Source: Fructilactobacillus fructivorans
GTDB taxonomy: Bacteria; Bacillota; Bacilli; Lactobacillales; Lactobacillaceae
Direction: 5' to 3'
Assembly (NCBI RefSeq): GCF_001434095.1
Contig: NZ_AZDS01000001.1
Coordinates: forward strand, 124,001 to 188,000
DNA length: 64,000 nucleotides
Shown here: in pieces, positions 7,943 to 17,474 of the stretch
How the letters are laid out: every line of letters begins with the position of its first letter
How positions within the stretch are numbered: the first letter of the stretch is position 1
The notes under the pieces: generated by a model
Told to the model about the DNA's origin: nothing
Databases searched by the model: none
What the model saw: the letters and a program-made list of their open reading frames with translations, nothing else
Made by a program: the position numbers and the translations under genes

Positions 7943-10348
7943 TTGAAAATTGCAAAAGTAATCGTTGATGTACCAACTATGCAAACAAATACCCCTTATT
8001 CATATCGCATTCCTAATGGTTTAGAAACCCAATTAAAGCGTGGAATGAGAGTTGTTGTTCCATTTGGTAATGGAAATCGTAAGGTTGAGGGATTTGTGGT
8101 AGATATTGAAGAAACTGATGCTAAACAATCCCCTCAACTAAAAGAAGTTGATCGTACGATGGATCTCGTTCCGGTTTTAAATGATGAATTAATTAAACTA
8201 TCAAAGTGGATGGCTGACAAAACCTACTCGTTTCAAATTAGTTGCCTTTTAACCATGTTACCCAATGCTATGAAGGCCAAATATGCGACATATGTAAAGG
8301 ATATTGGTCCAATTGATGACGAGGACATTAGCAATAAATTTAAAGCTAGTGATATGATCCCGTTTGATTCAGAACATTTTGATGGTCCAGAGATGGGTAA
8401 ACTGGCGAAGTTGCGTAAGGCAAATAAAATTAAAGTGGTTTATAAGGTTCAAAACGAGGCTAAAAAGAAGCAAGAAACGGCCGTTGTTAACCAAATTAAT
8501 GATTTTGATGGAATCCAAAAACAAATTCGAAAGAATGCTACTGCTCAACTCAATCTATTAGAAGTTTTGCAAAAGAATCCCAAGCAACCACTCGTTCAAT
8601 CACATCTGGTTAAGGATTGGGGAATTTCTAATTCAGCCATTAAAAGTTTTGAAAAGAAGAACTGGTTGAAGAAGATTCAAGTTGAAAAGTATCGCGATCC
8701 TTACAAACATGAAATTAAGGCTGATCAACCAAAAAAACTGACTAAAGACCAAGAGGACGCTGTCAAAGAAATTAATCGTTCTATTGATAGTCACCAAAAT
8801 GATACCTATCTCCTTGAAGGTGTTACTGGTTCAGGTAAAACTGAAGTATATCTTCAAACAATCCAAAGAGCATTGGATTTAAAAGAGACAGCTTTAATGT
8901 TAGTTCCGGAGATATCTTTAACTCCACAGATGGTTAATCGGGTTAAAAATCGGTTTGGAAATCAAGTTGCCGTGATTCATAGTGGACTATCAACGGGTGA
9001 AAAATACGATGAATGGCGAAGAATCAATAGTGGAGATGCGCGAGTGGTAGTTGGAGCTCGATCTGCTGTTTTTGCTCCATTAGATAACATTGGAATCATT
9101 ATTCTTGATGAAGAGCATGACACAAGTTATAAACAAGATGATAATCCACGTTATCATACGCGAGATGTTGCTATATGGCGTGGCAAATATCATCATTGCC
9201 CTGTTGTATTAGGAAGTGCCACCCCTTCGCTTGAGTCGAGAGCGCGTGCAGGTAAAGGTGTTTATAAGTTTCTCCGCCTGCCAAAAAGGATTAATCAAAA
9301 GCATCTGCCAGAGGTGTCAATTGTTGATATGACTCAAGAAGAAGAAACTCATGATGGGATTTTTTCGGAAGAATTACTTAAGGCCATTGATCAGCGGATT
9401 GATAAGAATGAACAGGTGGTCTTGATGCTCAATCGGCGCGGCTTTTCCTCCTTTTTGATGTGTCGTGATTGTGGATACGTTTTAAAGTGTCCCAATTGTG
9501 ATATTTCTTTAACCCTTCACATGGATTCTCATACGATGAAATGTCATTACTGTGGATTTGAGGAACCTATCCCTAAGTATTGCCCGCATTGTCATAGTAA
9601 AAATATTCGTTATTTCGGGACAGGGACTGAGAAGGTTGAAAAACAGTTACAAGAACTCCTTCCTAAAGCTAGAGTGGTCAGAATGGACGTCGACACAACC
9701 AGAAAAAAGGGATCACATGAAAAGATTCTTCATGAATTTGGTGATCATCATTTTGATATTCTTCTTGGAACACAGATGATTGCTAAGGGGCTTGATTTTC
9801 CGAATGTAACGTTGGTAGGAGTGTTAAACGCTGATACAGGATTAGACTTGCCAGATTTTCGATCTAGTGAACGAACTTTTGATCTTTTAACTCAGGTGTC
9901 TGGGAGAGCTGGGAGAGCCGATAAAGACGGAGAAGTTATCATTCAAACTTATAATCCTGAAAACTACGTGATTCAATTAGCTAAGCATCAGGATTACGAG
10001 GCCTTCTATCAAAAAGAAATGCAGTTAAGACATCTAGCCGATTACTCACCTTATTTCTTTACAATTAAAGTTTCAATTAGTTCGTTAAACGAAAAGCAAG
10101 CTGCCTCAGAGGCTTACGAGGTAGCTAATTATCTTAAGGGATCTCTTAATAACGAGACTATTATTCTAGGACCAACTCCAAGACCAATTGCAAGAATGAA
10201 AAGGCGGTATTATTTTCAGATCATTATTAAATATAAACGTGATTTAAAACTTAATCAGAGTTTAAAGCACGTCCTTCAAGTGTCACAAAAAGAAGTTAGA
10301 AAGGGCTTAAGGATTGGGATTGATCCCGAACCAGTAAGTTTTATGTAG
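7943..10348 (+). CDS. priA: Primosomal replication restart helicase PriA
   Basis: 3'-5' helicase that reloads the replisome at stalled forks. N-terminal DNA-binding domain (IAKVIVDVPT, FSYRIP-like), Walker A GVTGSGKTEVYLQ near residue 300, DEEHD box, and the paired zinc-binding CxxC motifs (CRDCG, CPNC, CHYCG, CPHC) inserted in the helicase. Motif VI region QVSGRAGRADKDG. 801 residues, full length. The TTG start follows AAAGGAGGGG. It heads the priA-fmt-rsmB run seen throughout Bacilli. Confidence 0.97.
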   Translation: MKIAKVIVDVPTMQTNTPYSYRIPNGLETQLKRGMRVVVPFGNGNRKVEGFVVDIEETDAKQSPQLKEVDRTMDLVPVLNDELIKLSKWMADKTYSFQISCLLTMLPNAMKAKYATYVKDIGPIDDEDISNKFKASDMIPFDSEHFDGPEMGKLAKLRKANKIKVVYKVQNEAKKKQETAVVNQINDFDGIQKQIRKNATAQLNLLEVLQKNPKQPLVQSHLVKDWGISNSAIKSFEKKNWLKKIQVEKYRDPYKHEIKADQPKKLTKDQEDAVKEINRSIDSHQNDTYLLEGVTGSGKTEVYLQTIQRALDLKETALMLVPEISLTPQMVNRVKNRFGNQVAVIHSGLSTGEKYDEWRRINSGDARVVVGARSAVFAPLDNIGIIILDEEHDTSYKQDDNPRYHTRDVAIWRGKYHHCPVVLGSATPSLESRARAGKGVYKFLRLPKRINQKHLPEVSIVDMTQEEETHDGIFSEELLKAIDQRIDKNEQVVLMLNRRGFSSFLMCRDCGYVLKCPNCDISLTLHMDSHTMKCHYCGFEEPIPKYCPHCHSKNIRYFGTGTEKVEKQLQELLPKARVVRMDVDTTRKKGSHEKILHEFGDHHFDILLGTQMIAKGLDFPNVTLVGVLNADTGLDLPDFRSSERTFDLLTQVSGRAGRADKDGEVIIQTYNPENYVIQLAKHQDYEAFYQKEMQLRHLADYSPYFFTIKVSISSLNEKQAASEAYEVANYLKGSLNNETIILGPTPRPIARMKRRYYFQIIIKYKRDLKLNQSLKHVLQVSQKEVRKGLRIGIDPEPVSFM

Positions 10349-10358
10349 GTGAATCATT

Positions 10359-11303
10359 ATGAAATCAGTTGTATTCATGGGAACACCCGATTTTAGTGTT
10401 CCAATATTAAAAGCTTTAAATGATAATTATAACGTGTTAGCAGTTGTTACTCAGCCTGATCGTCCGGTGGGAAGGAAACATCAAATTGTGGAATCACCAG
10501 TTAAGCAAGCAAGTAAAGAATTAGGCTTATCAGTGCTACAACCGCAAAAGCTGAGTGGTAGTGATGAGATGGAACAAATTATTCAAATGAAACCAGATTT
10601 TATCATCACCGCTGCTTTCGGGCAGTTTCTTCCGACCAAACTCCTGAAGGCCGCTCAGATTGCTGATGTTAATGTTCATGGATCTCTGTTGCCTAAATAT
10701 CGGGGTGGAGCTCCAGTTCAATATGCCATTATGAATGGCGATCAAGTAACTGGGATTTCAATTATGTACATGGTTAAAAAGATGGATGCTGGGGATGTTT
10801 TAGCTCAACAATCCGTTGAAATTGAGGATACTGATGATACTGAAAGTATGTTTAAGAAGTTAAGCTTAGTCGGACGAGATCTTCTTTTAAAAACCCTTCC
10901 TAAAATTATTGATGGAACGGTTCAACCTCAAAAACAAGATGAAAACCGGGTTGTTTTTGCTCCAAACATTAAACGAGAACAAGAAGAATTAGATTTTGCA
11001 CTTCCTGCTCGAGCAGTTGATGCTAAGGTAAGAGCTTTGAGACCAGATCCAACTGCGTTTGCAATGATCGATGGTAAGCCCAATAAAATCTGGAAAACTG
11101 AGGTAATTAATGAATCAACTAACTTGGATCCAGGTCAGATTGTTAATAAGGATAAGCATCATCTTCAAGTTGCAGCTGGTGATGGAACAGTTATCGGAAT
11201 TGATGAGATTCAACCTGCTGGCAAGCCCCAAAAATCAATTACCGAATATTTAAACGGGCACCAAAAATTAGAAATCGGAGATCAATTTATTGACAGAAAA
11301 TAA
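10359..11303 (+). CDS. fmt: Methionyl-tRNA formyltransferase
   Basis: Transfers a formyl group from 10-formyl-THF to initiator Met-tRNA. Seen: VFMGTPDFSVPIL, the catalytic region FGQFLP, VHGSLLPKYRGGAPVQ and MDAGDVL, then the C-terminal tRNA-binding domain. 314 residues, normal. The gene overlaps the rsmB start by 14 bases. It consumes the formyl-THF made by Fhs and FolD. Confidence 0.97.
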   Translation: MKSVVFMGTPDFSVPILKALNDNYNVLAVVTQPDRPVGRKHQIVESPVKQASKELGLSVLQPQKLSGSDEMEQIIQMKPDFIITAAFGQFLPTKLLKAAQIADVNVHGSLLPKYRGGAPVQYAIMNGDQVTGISIMYMVKKMDAGDVLAQQSVEIEDTDDTESMFKKLSLVGRDLLLKTLPKIIDGTVQPQKQDENRVVFAPNIKREQEELDFALPARAVDAKVRALRPDPTAFAMIDGKPNKIWKTEVINESTNLDPGQIVNKDKHHLQVAAGDGTVIGIDEIQPAGKPQKSITEYLNGHQKLEIGDQFIDRK

Positions 11304-12630
11304 TTCAAGTAATCCAAGATATCTAGCCGTTAAAACTCTAGAACGAGTTCATGGTGGAGCATATTCAAATTTACAAATTAACAATGTCATTGATTCAAGT
11401 ACCATGAGTTCAAAGGACATCTCATTATTTACTAACATTGTCTATGGGGTAATTCAACATCGATTAACGTTAGAATATTATGTAAATCAGTTGGTAAAAA
11501 AGCCTGATAAGCTTGATGGATGGGTAAAAGAATTACTTTATACCGCCATTTATCAAATGCAATACCTTGATAAAATTCCTGACCGAGCCATTTTTGATGA
11601 ATCAATTAAAATCGCTAAGAAACGTGGTCATGACGGAATTAGACGGCTTGTAACCGGAGTGCTTCATCACATCCAACGTAATGGATTACCTCAAATTGAT
11701 AAACCCAAAGATTCGGCTTCGAATTACTCAATTCTTTATAGTGTTCCCCTCTGAATCGTTGAGCAGTTAAATGAACAAATTGGCCTAGATAAGACAATTA
11801 GCATTTTTAAAAGTATTAATCAGCCAGCTAAGCAATCGATTCGGGTTAACCAAAAAAAAATTTCTGATGCTAATTTAAAAAGGGAATTAGTTCAAGAAGG
11901 GTATGATGTTAAAACTAGTGAAGTGGCGGATCATGCATTAATTTTGTCAGGGAAAAGTGCCAGTTCAAGTCCCTTATTTAAAGCTGGAATGTTCACCATA
12001 CAGGATGAAAGTGCGATGTTACCAGTGCAATCAATGGACATTCATGGTGATGATTACGTTCTCGATGCGTGTGCTGCACCCGGCGGTAAAACCACGCAAA
12101 TTGCTGAGTATTTGGCCTCTGGAAAAGTTGAAGCATTGGATTTACATCAGAAGAAGTTGAATAAAATCGAACAGAATGCAGCTCGGATGGGTGTAAAGGA
12201 TAAAATTGAAGTCCATGCACTTGATGCTCGAAAAGTCTCAAATTTGTTTAGTAATGAAGTCTTTGATAAAATTCTGGTTGATGCTCCCTGTTCAGGACTA
12301 GGATTGATGCGTCGAAAACCAGAGATTAGATATGACAAAACGCTAGACGATGTTTCTCATCTTTCGAAAGTTCAGGCTGAAATTTTGGATGCAGTTGCTC
12401 CTACACTGAAAATAGGTGGACAGTTAGTTTTTAGTACCTGTACTATTTTGAATCAAGAAAATCGTGATAACGTGAAAAAGTTCTTAGATAATCATCCAAA
12501 TTTTAAGCCGATTTGGGTGGAAACAAAACAAAATCTTAAACCAAAAAGAGAAACAGATGATTTAAGAATTTATCCGGATGATTATGATTCTGATGGCTTC
12601 TTTATTTCTGGATTTCAGCGGATCAAATAG
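11290..12630 (+). pseudogene. rsmB: 16S rRNA (cytosine-967-C5) methyltransferase RsmB, interrupted by in-frame TGA
   Basis: Family function: m5C967 methylation of 16S rRNA using SAM. One continuous 446-codon frame is interrupted only by TGA at 11752-11754 (codon 155). Before it is the NusB-like RNA-binding domain (ending YSVPL); after it the frame continues IVEQLNEQIG and on through the methyltransferase domain: DACAAPGGKTTQ, DAPCSGLG with the first Cys and STCTI with the catalytic Cys. The stop sits at the conserved Trp of the family's P-x-W-(I/L)-V motif, so TGG to TGA is the simplest reading. The TTG start at 11290 has GGAG 8 bases upstream. A separate downstream start (first ATG 11923) would lack the RNA-binding part. 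It may be a real nonsense mutation, readthrough or a sequence error. Confidence 0.85.
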
Positions 12631-12639
12631 GAGATTAAT

Positions 12640-13545
12640 GTGAAAAAGGGAAAGATTTACCAATCTTTAAGTGGATTCTACGACGTTAAGTCCGATGGTA
12701 AAGTATATCGAACCAAAGCACGTGGTAATTTTAGAAAGAAAAACATTAAACCCATTGTCGGAGATATAGTTGAGTTTGATATTACTAACGTTAATGAGGG
12801 GTATATTTTGAAGATGTTACCTCGATTTAACGAGTTGATTCGTCCGCCGGTGGCAAACACCGATCAGGCCGTTGTTGTGAGTTCAGCGGTTGAACCAGAT
12901 TTTTCATTTTCACTTCTGGATAAACAGTTAGTGGCACTTGAAAAGCAAAAAATCACACCAATTATTTATATTAGTAAAACTGATTTACTTTCTTCTGAAA
13001 AACAGATTGATTTTTTTAAAAAGATTGCTAAAGATTATCGCACCATTGGCTACGATGTGATTTTACCCGTTGAGGTGGATGATCCGCATGCGATTGATGA
13101 GGTTGCTAAAAAACTTCCGCACAAGCAATCCATTGTAATGGGGCAGACTGGATCTGGAAAATCCACTCTTCTTAATCAGATTGATCCGGAATTAAAATTA
13201 AAAACAGGAGAAGTTTCAAAGTCTTTAAGTCGTGGAAAACATACCACTAGAAAAGTTTCTTTATTAACAGTAAATGAGGGCTTAATTGCTGATACGCCTG
13301 GATTTTCTTCGTTTGATACCCTTGATATTAAATCAAATGAGTTAAAGAATTATTTTCCCGAATTTAAACGAGTATCAGCTAACTGTAAATTTCGTGAATG
13401 TCTCCATGTAAATGAACCCGGTTGTGCCGTGAAAGCAGGAGTTGAAAGTGGTACAATCTTGAAGAGCAGGTATGACGATTACCTGCAGGAATATAATTTA
13501 TTAAAATCACAGAAGCCAGTTTATAATAAGAAAAGAGGAAATTAA
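12640..13545 (+). CDS. rsgA: Ribosome small subunit-dependent GTPase A
   Basis: Circularly permuted GTPase that checks late 30S maturation. N-terminal OB-fold, then the permuted G motifs: SKTD (G4) near residue 120, P-loop MGQTGSGKSTLL (G1), DTPGFSSF (G3), and the C-terminal zinc site CKFRECLHVNEPGC. 301 residues, full length. The GTG start overlaps ATG in another frame and has AGGAG 5' of it. In relatives, stp and pknB usually lie between rsmB and rsgA; here only 9 bases separate them. Confidence 0.96.
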   Translation: MKKGKIYQSLSGFYDVKSDGKVYRTKARGNFRKKNIKPIVGDIVEFDITNVNEGYILKMLPRFNELIRPPVANTDQAVVVSSAVEPDFSFSLLDKQLVALEKQKITPIIYISKTDLLSSEKQIDFFKKIAKDYRTIGYDVILPVEVDDPHAIDEVAKKLPHKQSIVMGQTGSGKSTLLNQIDPELKLKTGEVSKSLSRGKHTTRKVSLLTVNEGLIADTPGFSSFDTLDIKSNELKNYFPEFKRVSANCKFRECLHVNEPGCAVKAGVESGTILKSRYDDYLQEYNLLKSQKPVYNKKRGN

Positions 13546-13547
13546 TC

Positions 13548-14207
13548 ATGATTAAAGTTGCTCCTTCAATTTTGAGTGCTGATTATGTCAACCTTCAAAA
13601 GGACATTGAAAAAGTTGATAAGGGTGGTGCCGAATTATTACATATCGACATTATGGATGGAATGTTTGTTCCATCAATTGCTTATGGTCCAGGTTGGGTC
13701 AAAGAAATTCGTCCCATTACTGGTCTGACTCTTGATTGTCATTTGATGATTGAAAATCCTGAGCGATACATTAATACTTTTGCAGATGCCGGCGCTGATA
13801 TTATTGGGGTTCATGTTGAATCTACTCCTCACATTCATAGAGCTCTTCAAATGATTAAAGATAAAAACGTTAAAGCTGAGGTGGTTATTAACCCAGGGAC
13901 TCCCGTAGAGATGATCAAGCCCGTTTTATACATGGTAGATCAAGTTCTTGTTATGACCGTTAATCCCGGTTTTGGCGGCCAGAAGTTTATTCCAGAGACC
14001 ATTAGTAAGATTAAAGAACTGAACAGACTCCGTGAAGAAAATGATTCTTATTCTTATGACATCGAGATTGATGGAGGAGTTAATGATCAAACTGTCGTTG
14101 GCGCTTATAATGCCGGAGCAAATGTGGCAGTAGCGGGTTCGTATGTATTTGATGCCAAAGATCCTGCTGCTCGAATTCAAGCTTTAAAGGATGCCACCAA
14201 CTTTTAA
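13548..14207 (+). CDS. rpe: Ribulose-phosphate 3-epimerase
   Basis: Interconverts ribulose-5-P and xylulose-5-P. In a heterofermenter xylulose-5-P is the phosphoketolase substrate, so this would be a central enzyme, though fermentation type is inferred. TIM-barrel motifs: APSILSADY, HIDIMDGMFVP, CHLMIENPE, VMTVNPGFGGQ and IEIDGG. 219 residues, normal. It starts 3 bases after rsgA with AGAGGA upstream, within the rsgA-rpe-thiN operon. Confidence 0.97.
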   Translation: MIKVAPSILSADYVNLQKDIEKVDKGGAELLHIDIMDGMFVPSIAYGPGWVKEIRPITGLTLDCHLMIENPERYINTFADAGADIIGVHVESTPHIHRALQMIKDKNVKAEVVINPGTPVEMIKPVLYMVDQVLVMTVNPGFGGQKFIPETISKIKELNRLREENDSYSYDIEIDGGVNDQTVVGAYNAGANVAVAGSYVFDAKDPAARIQALKDATNF

Positions 14208-14209
14208 TT

Positions 14210-14854
14210 ATGAATACAGTTAATGTGGTTGTTGGTGGTCCAGTTCAATTTTGGCCGAGTAATTTACAAGATAACCAAATTTCGGGACCGTTTGTTGGAG
14301 TAGATCGAGGAAGTCTACGATTAATTAAAATGGGAATTCGTCCTGATTATGCTGTTGGTGACTTTGATTCAGTTTCGGATGAAGAATTTAAATTAATCTC
14401 ACAAAATGCAAAAAAAGTGATTCGAGTCGATCCGGTCAAGGATGAGACTGATACGGAACTAGGTGTGATGACAGCTGGTGAACATTTCGCTAGTTCGGAA
14501 ATTGATGTTTATGGATTTTCGGGTGGTCGATTGGATCATTTACTTACTAATCTATTAATGGTTTTAAAACCCAACATCAAACCATATTTAGAACGTTTGA
14601 AATTAATCGACAGTCAAAATCAGGTTAGATATTTTTTGCCAGGTTCGCATCAAATTGAGAAGATTAATGAAATGAAATATTTGGATTTTTGTCCTTTAAC
14701 AGCCATGCATTTAACCCTTAATGATGAAAGGTATCAATTGAATCATAAGTGGGTAAGTCAGCCAACTTCTTATTCTAGTAATGAGTTTATTGGTGATAAA
14801 GCTTCATTTTCTTTTGATGATGGAGTATTAATGGTAATTCAAAGTAGAGATTAA
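14210..14854 (+). CDS. thiN: Thiamine pyrophosphokinase
   Basis: Converts thiamine to thiamine diphosphate, the cofactor of phosphoketolase and other enzymes. Seen: the N-terminal catalytic domain with GVDRGS, PDYAVGDFDSV, DPVKDETDTE and GFSGGRLDHLL, then a shorter thiamine-binding domain. 214 residues. It begins 3 bases after the rpe stop and ends the operon at a strong bidirectional terminator. Confidence 0.94.
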   Translation: MNTVNVVVGGPVQFWPSNLQDNQISGPFVGVDRGSLRLIKMGIRPDYAVGDFDSVSDEEFKLISQNAKKVIRVDPVKDETDTELGVMTAGEHFASSEIDVYGFSGGRLDHLLTNLLMVLKPNIKPYLERLKLIDSQNQVRYFLPGSHQIEKINEMKYLDFCPLTAMHLTLNDERYQLNHKWVSQPTSYSSNEFIGDKASFSFDDGVLMVIQSRD

Positions 14855-14893
14855 AAAAGCAGCATAACCACTGAATGGTTATGCTGCTTTTTT
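14853..14893. terminator. Bidirectional terminator between thiN and rpmB
   Basis: A perfect 18-base inverted repeat (arm AAAAAAGCAGCATAACCA) with loop CTGAA. T-runs follow on both strands, so it can end thiN from the left and rpmB from the right. Confidence 0.92.
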
Positions 14894-14917
14894 AATTAAT
14901 TAATTAAAATACATTGA

Positions 14918-15103
14918 TTATACTCGGGTAACCTTACCAGATTTTAAAGTTCTAGCACTAACCCAAACACGCTTAGGCTTGCCATCAACTAAGATACGTA
15001 CCTTTTGTAGATTTGGCTTCCAACTTCTTCTTGAGGAGTTTAAAGCGTGAGAACGACGATTACCGAAATGAGTTCTCTTGCCATTAATGTGATCCTTTGC
15101 CAT
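14918..15103 (-). CDS. rpmB: 50S ribosomal protein L28
   Basis: 61-residue ribosomal protein with the typical start [20 protein letters not shown] and basic C-terminus ending SGKVTRV. The ATG is preceded by TAAGGAGGGAT on the minus strand. It is monocistronic and divergent from asp23, a conserved arrangement in Bacilli. I could not pick a convincing minus-strand promoter in the 15104-15200 region. Confidence 0.97.
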   Translation of the reverse strand: MAKDHINGKRTHFGNRRSHALNSSRRSWKPNLQKVRILVDGKPKRVWVSARTLKSGKVTRV

Positions 15104-15205
15104 AATATCCCTCCTTATTTTGGAATTCTTTTTTATTTAATAGTCCACTTAAATAATTTACCATAATACAGCCATAAATGCAAAGTTTCTTTCAAGTAAA
15201 TGTCC

Positions 15206-15238
15206 TTGACAGCTTTGTTCATATTTTTGTTTTATAAT
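15206..15238 (+). promoter_or_regulatory. Candidate promoter for asp23-fakA
   Basis: Perfect TTGACA (15206-15211) and perfect TATAAT (15233-15238) are separated by 21 bases, longer than the usual 16-18. The elements sit about 60 bases before asp23. The odd spacer may mean regulation or that the two hexamers are not a pair. Confidence 0.45.
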
Positions 15239-15296
15239 GGGGTGTGGTAATATTAGATATCGTTATGAGATCGAAAAAATAAGGGGGATGCAAACG

Positions 15297-15659
15297 ATGG
15301 CTGTAAAGTTAAACACTCAATATGGATCAATTGATATTGATAATGATGTAATTGCTACAGTAGTCGGTGGTGCCGCAACTGATAATTATGGTGTTGTTGG
15401 CATGGCTAGCAAAAACCAATTTAAAGATAATATGAATGAAATTCTTCGCAAGGACAGTTACTCTAAAGGGGTAGTAGTCAGAGAAGTAAATAAAAAGGTG
15501 CAAGTCGATGTTAATGTGATTGTAAGTTATGGGACCAAAATTTCTGAAGTTTCTAGGAACGTTCAATCGAAGGTTAAATATAACTTAGAATCAATGTTGG
15601 GCATCAATGCTGATTCAGTTAATGTGATCGTTCAAGGCGTTAAAGTAATTAACGACTAG
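15297..15659 (+). CDS. Asp23/Gls24 family envelope stress response protein
   Basis: 120-residue member of the Asp23 (YloU-like) family, membrane-associated proteins linked to cell-envelope homeostasis. Seen: MAVKLNTQYGSIDIDNDVIA, then VVGGAATDNYGVVGM and a C-terminal region ending VNVIVQGVKVI. The ATG at 15297 is preferred over 15288 because AAGGGGG (15281-15287) is 9 bases upstream of it. The gene lies directly before fakA, a conserved pairing in Firmicutes whose meaning is not established. Confidence 0.92.
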   Translation: MAVKLNTQYGSIDIDNDVIATVVGGAATDNYGVVGMASKNQFKDNMNEILRKDSYSKGVVVREVNKKVQVDVNVIVSYGTKISEVSRNVQSKVKYNLESMLGINADSVNVIVQGVKVIND

Positions 15660-15689
15660 CGGCTGAAGTATAAGGAGGATTTGATAATA

Positions 15690-17396
15690 GTGTCATTAAC
15701 TAAGATTACTACTAAAGAGTTCGACCAAATGGTTCAAGCTGCCGCGGTCGTTCTGAATAATAATACTGATTTTATTAATTCATTAAATGTGTTCCCAGTT
15801 CCAGATGGAGATACTGGAACTAACATGAGTTTATCATTATCAAGTGGAGAAAGTTATGTTGATAAATCAACTGATGACACGGTTGGTGGAAAAGCTTCGG
15901 CACTTGCAAAGGGACTTTTAATGGGAGCTCGTGGGAATTCTGGGGTAATTATGTCCCAGATTTTCCGTGGTTTTGCTAAAGACGTTGAGGGTAAAAAGGA
16001 TCTTGACGCTAAAGAATTTGCTGACGCTATTATTGCAGGAGCCAAGACTGCTTATAATTCTGTGATGAAGCCTACAGAAGGGACCATTTTAACCGTTGTT
16101 CGATTAGCAGCAAAAGCTGGTGAAAGCAAGGCTGACGATACTGATGATATCATTAAGGTAATGGATGCAATTCTTAATGCATCAAAGAAAGCCCTGAAAG
16201 AGACCCCCGATCTCCTACCCGTTTTAAAGCAAGTCGGCGTAGTTGACTCAGGTGGTCAAGGATTAGTTTTTGTCTTTCAAGCCTTTGATGATGTGTTAAA
16301 TGGACGCAAAATCGAGGATAAGGGTGAACATCAACCCAATTCTGAAAAAATGAATGAAATGATTGATGTTGAACACCATAAAAGTGCTCAAGGGAAGTTA
16401 AATCCTGAAGACATTGTTTATGGATATTGTACTCAAATCATGGTTCGAATTGGAAAGGGTAAGCAAGTAACCCAAAAATTTGATTATGATACTTTCTACA
16501 ATTACTTAGCTAAACTGGGTGATTCATTATTAGTTATCAATGATGATGAGGTTGTCCGGGTCCATGTTCATACTGAACATCCGGGCAAGGTTCTTTCGTG
16601 GGGCCAACAGTTTGGTGATTTAGCAACTGTTAAGGTCGATAATATGCGGCTTCAACAAGAATCAATCATGGAAAGTGACGAAAAAGCACAGCAGAATGAT
16701 AAAAGAGCTGAAAATGAAAAAGAAGATCACAAAAAGCCAAGATACTTAGCTATCATTGCTGTAGTGGCTGGAGCTGGTCTAGAGAAGCTCTTTAGGAGTT
16801 TAGGTGTTACCAATATTATTAGTGGTGGTCAGACCATGAATCCTAGTACTCAGGACATTGTTGATGCTGTTAATAAGAGTAATGCTAAAAAGGCGATCGT
16901 CCTTCCTAACAATAAAAATATTTTTCTAGCAGCGGAACAGGCACAAGGAATTGTAAATATTCCAATGGAAGTTGTTCACACTAAGACAATTCCCCAAGGC
17001 TTAACAGCGATGTTCTCATTTGATCCTGATAGCAGTTTTGAGAAGAATCAGAAGCAAATGGATGCCTCTCTTAATACCGTTAAAAGTGGCCAAGTAACAA
17101 CCGCAGTCCGTGATACTAAGATTAACGGAATGGACATTAAAAAGGGAAGTTACATGGGGATTATTGATGGTAACATTGAGGTCCTTGGAAATTCATTAGA
17201 TGACGCGGCCGTTAAAATGATTAAAGAAATGTTAGATGATGATAGCGAAAATGTAACGATTATTTTCGGTAAAAATGCTAAAGCAAGTGATGCGAAAAGG
17301 GTATCTGATGCAGCGTTAGCAACCGATGATGAACTGGAAGTTGAGACTCATGAAGGGGATCAACCAGTTTATCCTTTGATTATTTCTGTCGAATAG
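15690..17396 (+). CDS. fakA: Fatty acid kinase ATP-binding subunit FakA (DAK2/DhaL domain)
   Basis: Phosphorylates fatty acids presented by FakB, giving acyl-phosphate for PlsX/PlsY. The N-terminal DhaL-type domain has FPVPDGDTGTNMSLS and MGARGNSGVIMSQ (Asp residues of the Mg-ATP site). A middle domain includes GYCTQIMV and the C-terminal DegV-like region follows. 568 residues. The GTG at 15690 lies 11 bases after AAGGAGG (15672-15678); an upstream in-frame TTG at 15681 would be too close to it. A FakB partner lies at 62478, and plsX follows two genes downstream. Confidence 0.93.
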   Translation: MSLTKITTKEFDQMVQAAAVVLNNNTDFINSLNVFPVPDGDTGTNMSLSLSSGESYVDKSTDDTVGGKASALAKGLLMGARGNSGVIMSQIFRGFAKDVEGKKDLDAKEFADAIIAGAKTAYNSVMKPTEGTILTVVRLAAKAGESKADDTDDIIKVMDAILNASKKALKETPDLLPVLKQVGVVDSGGQGLVFVFQAFDDVLNGRKIEDKGEHQPNSEKMNEMIDVEHHKSAQGKLNPEDIVYGYCTQIMVRIGKGKQVTQKFDYDTFYNYLAKLGDSLLVINDDEVVRVHVHTEHPGKVLSWGQQFGDLATVKVDNMRLQQESIMESDEKAQQNDKRAENEKEDHKKPRYLAIIAVVAGAGLEKLFRSLGVTNIISGGQTMNPSTQDIVDAVNKSNAKKAIVLPNNKNIFLAAEQAQGIVNIPMEVVHTKTIPQGLTAMFSFDPDSSFEKNQKQMDASLNTVKSGQVTTAVRDTKINGMDIKKGSYMGIIDGNIEVLGNSLDDAAVKMIKEMLDDDSENVTIIFGKNAKASDAKRVSDAALATDDELEVETHEGDQPVYPLIISVE

Positions 17397-17427
17397 GTAA
17401 AATGTGAATAGTGTTTCTTTTTAACAA

Positions 17428-17460
17428 GACTGTTAGTCCAATTGGATTAGCAGTTTTTTT
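17428..17460 (+). terminator. Terminator-like hairpin between fakA and recG
   Basis: ACTGTTAGTCC pairs with GGATTAGCAGT around AATT, followed by seven T. The T-run abuts the recG ribosome site AGGAGG at 17461, an unusual position: transcription from upstream would end just before recG, yet no separate promoter is visible between them. Confidence 0.75.
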
Positions 17461-17474
17461 AGGAGGTGAATTTT

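Noticed and set aside
11923-12630. Independent short methyltransferase gene
   Set aside because: It is in the same frame as the rsmB N-terminal part and only separated by one TGA, so I treat both as one interrupted gene.
15237-15296. N-terminal extension of Asp23 frame
   Set aside because: It starts inside the promoter region and lacks a ribosome site.
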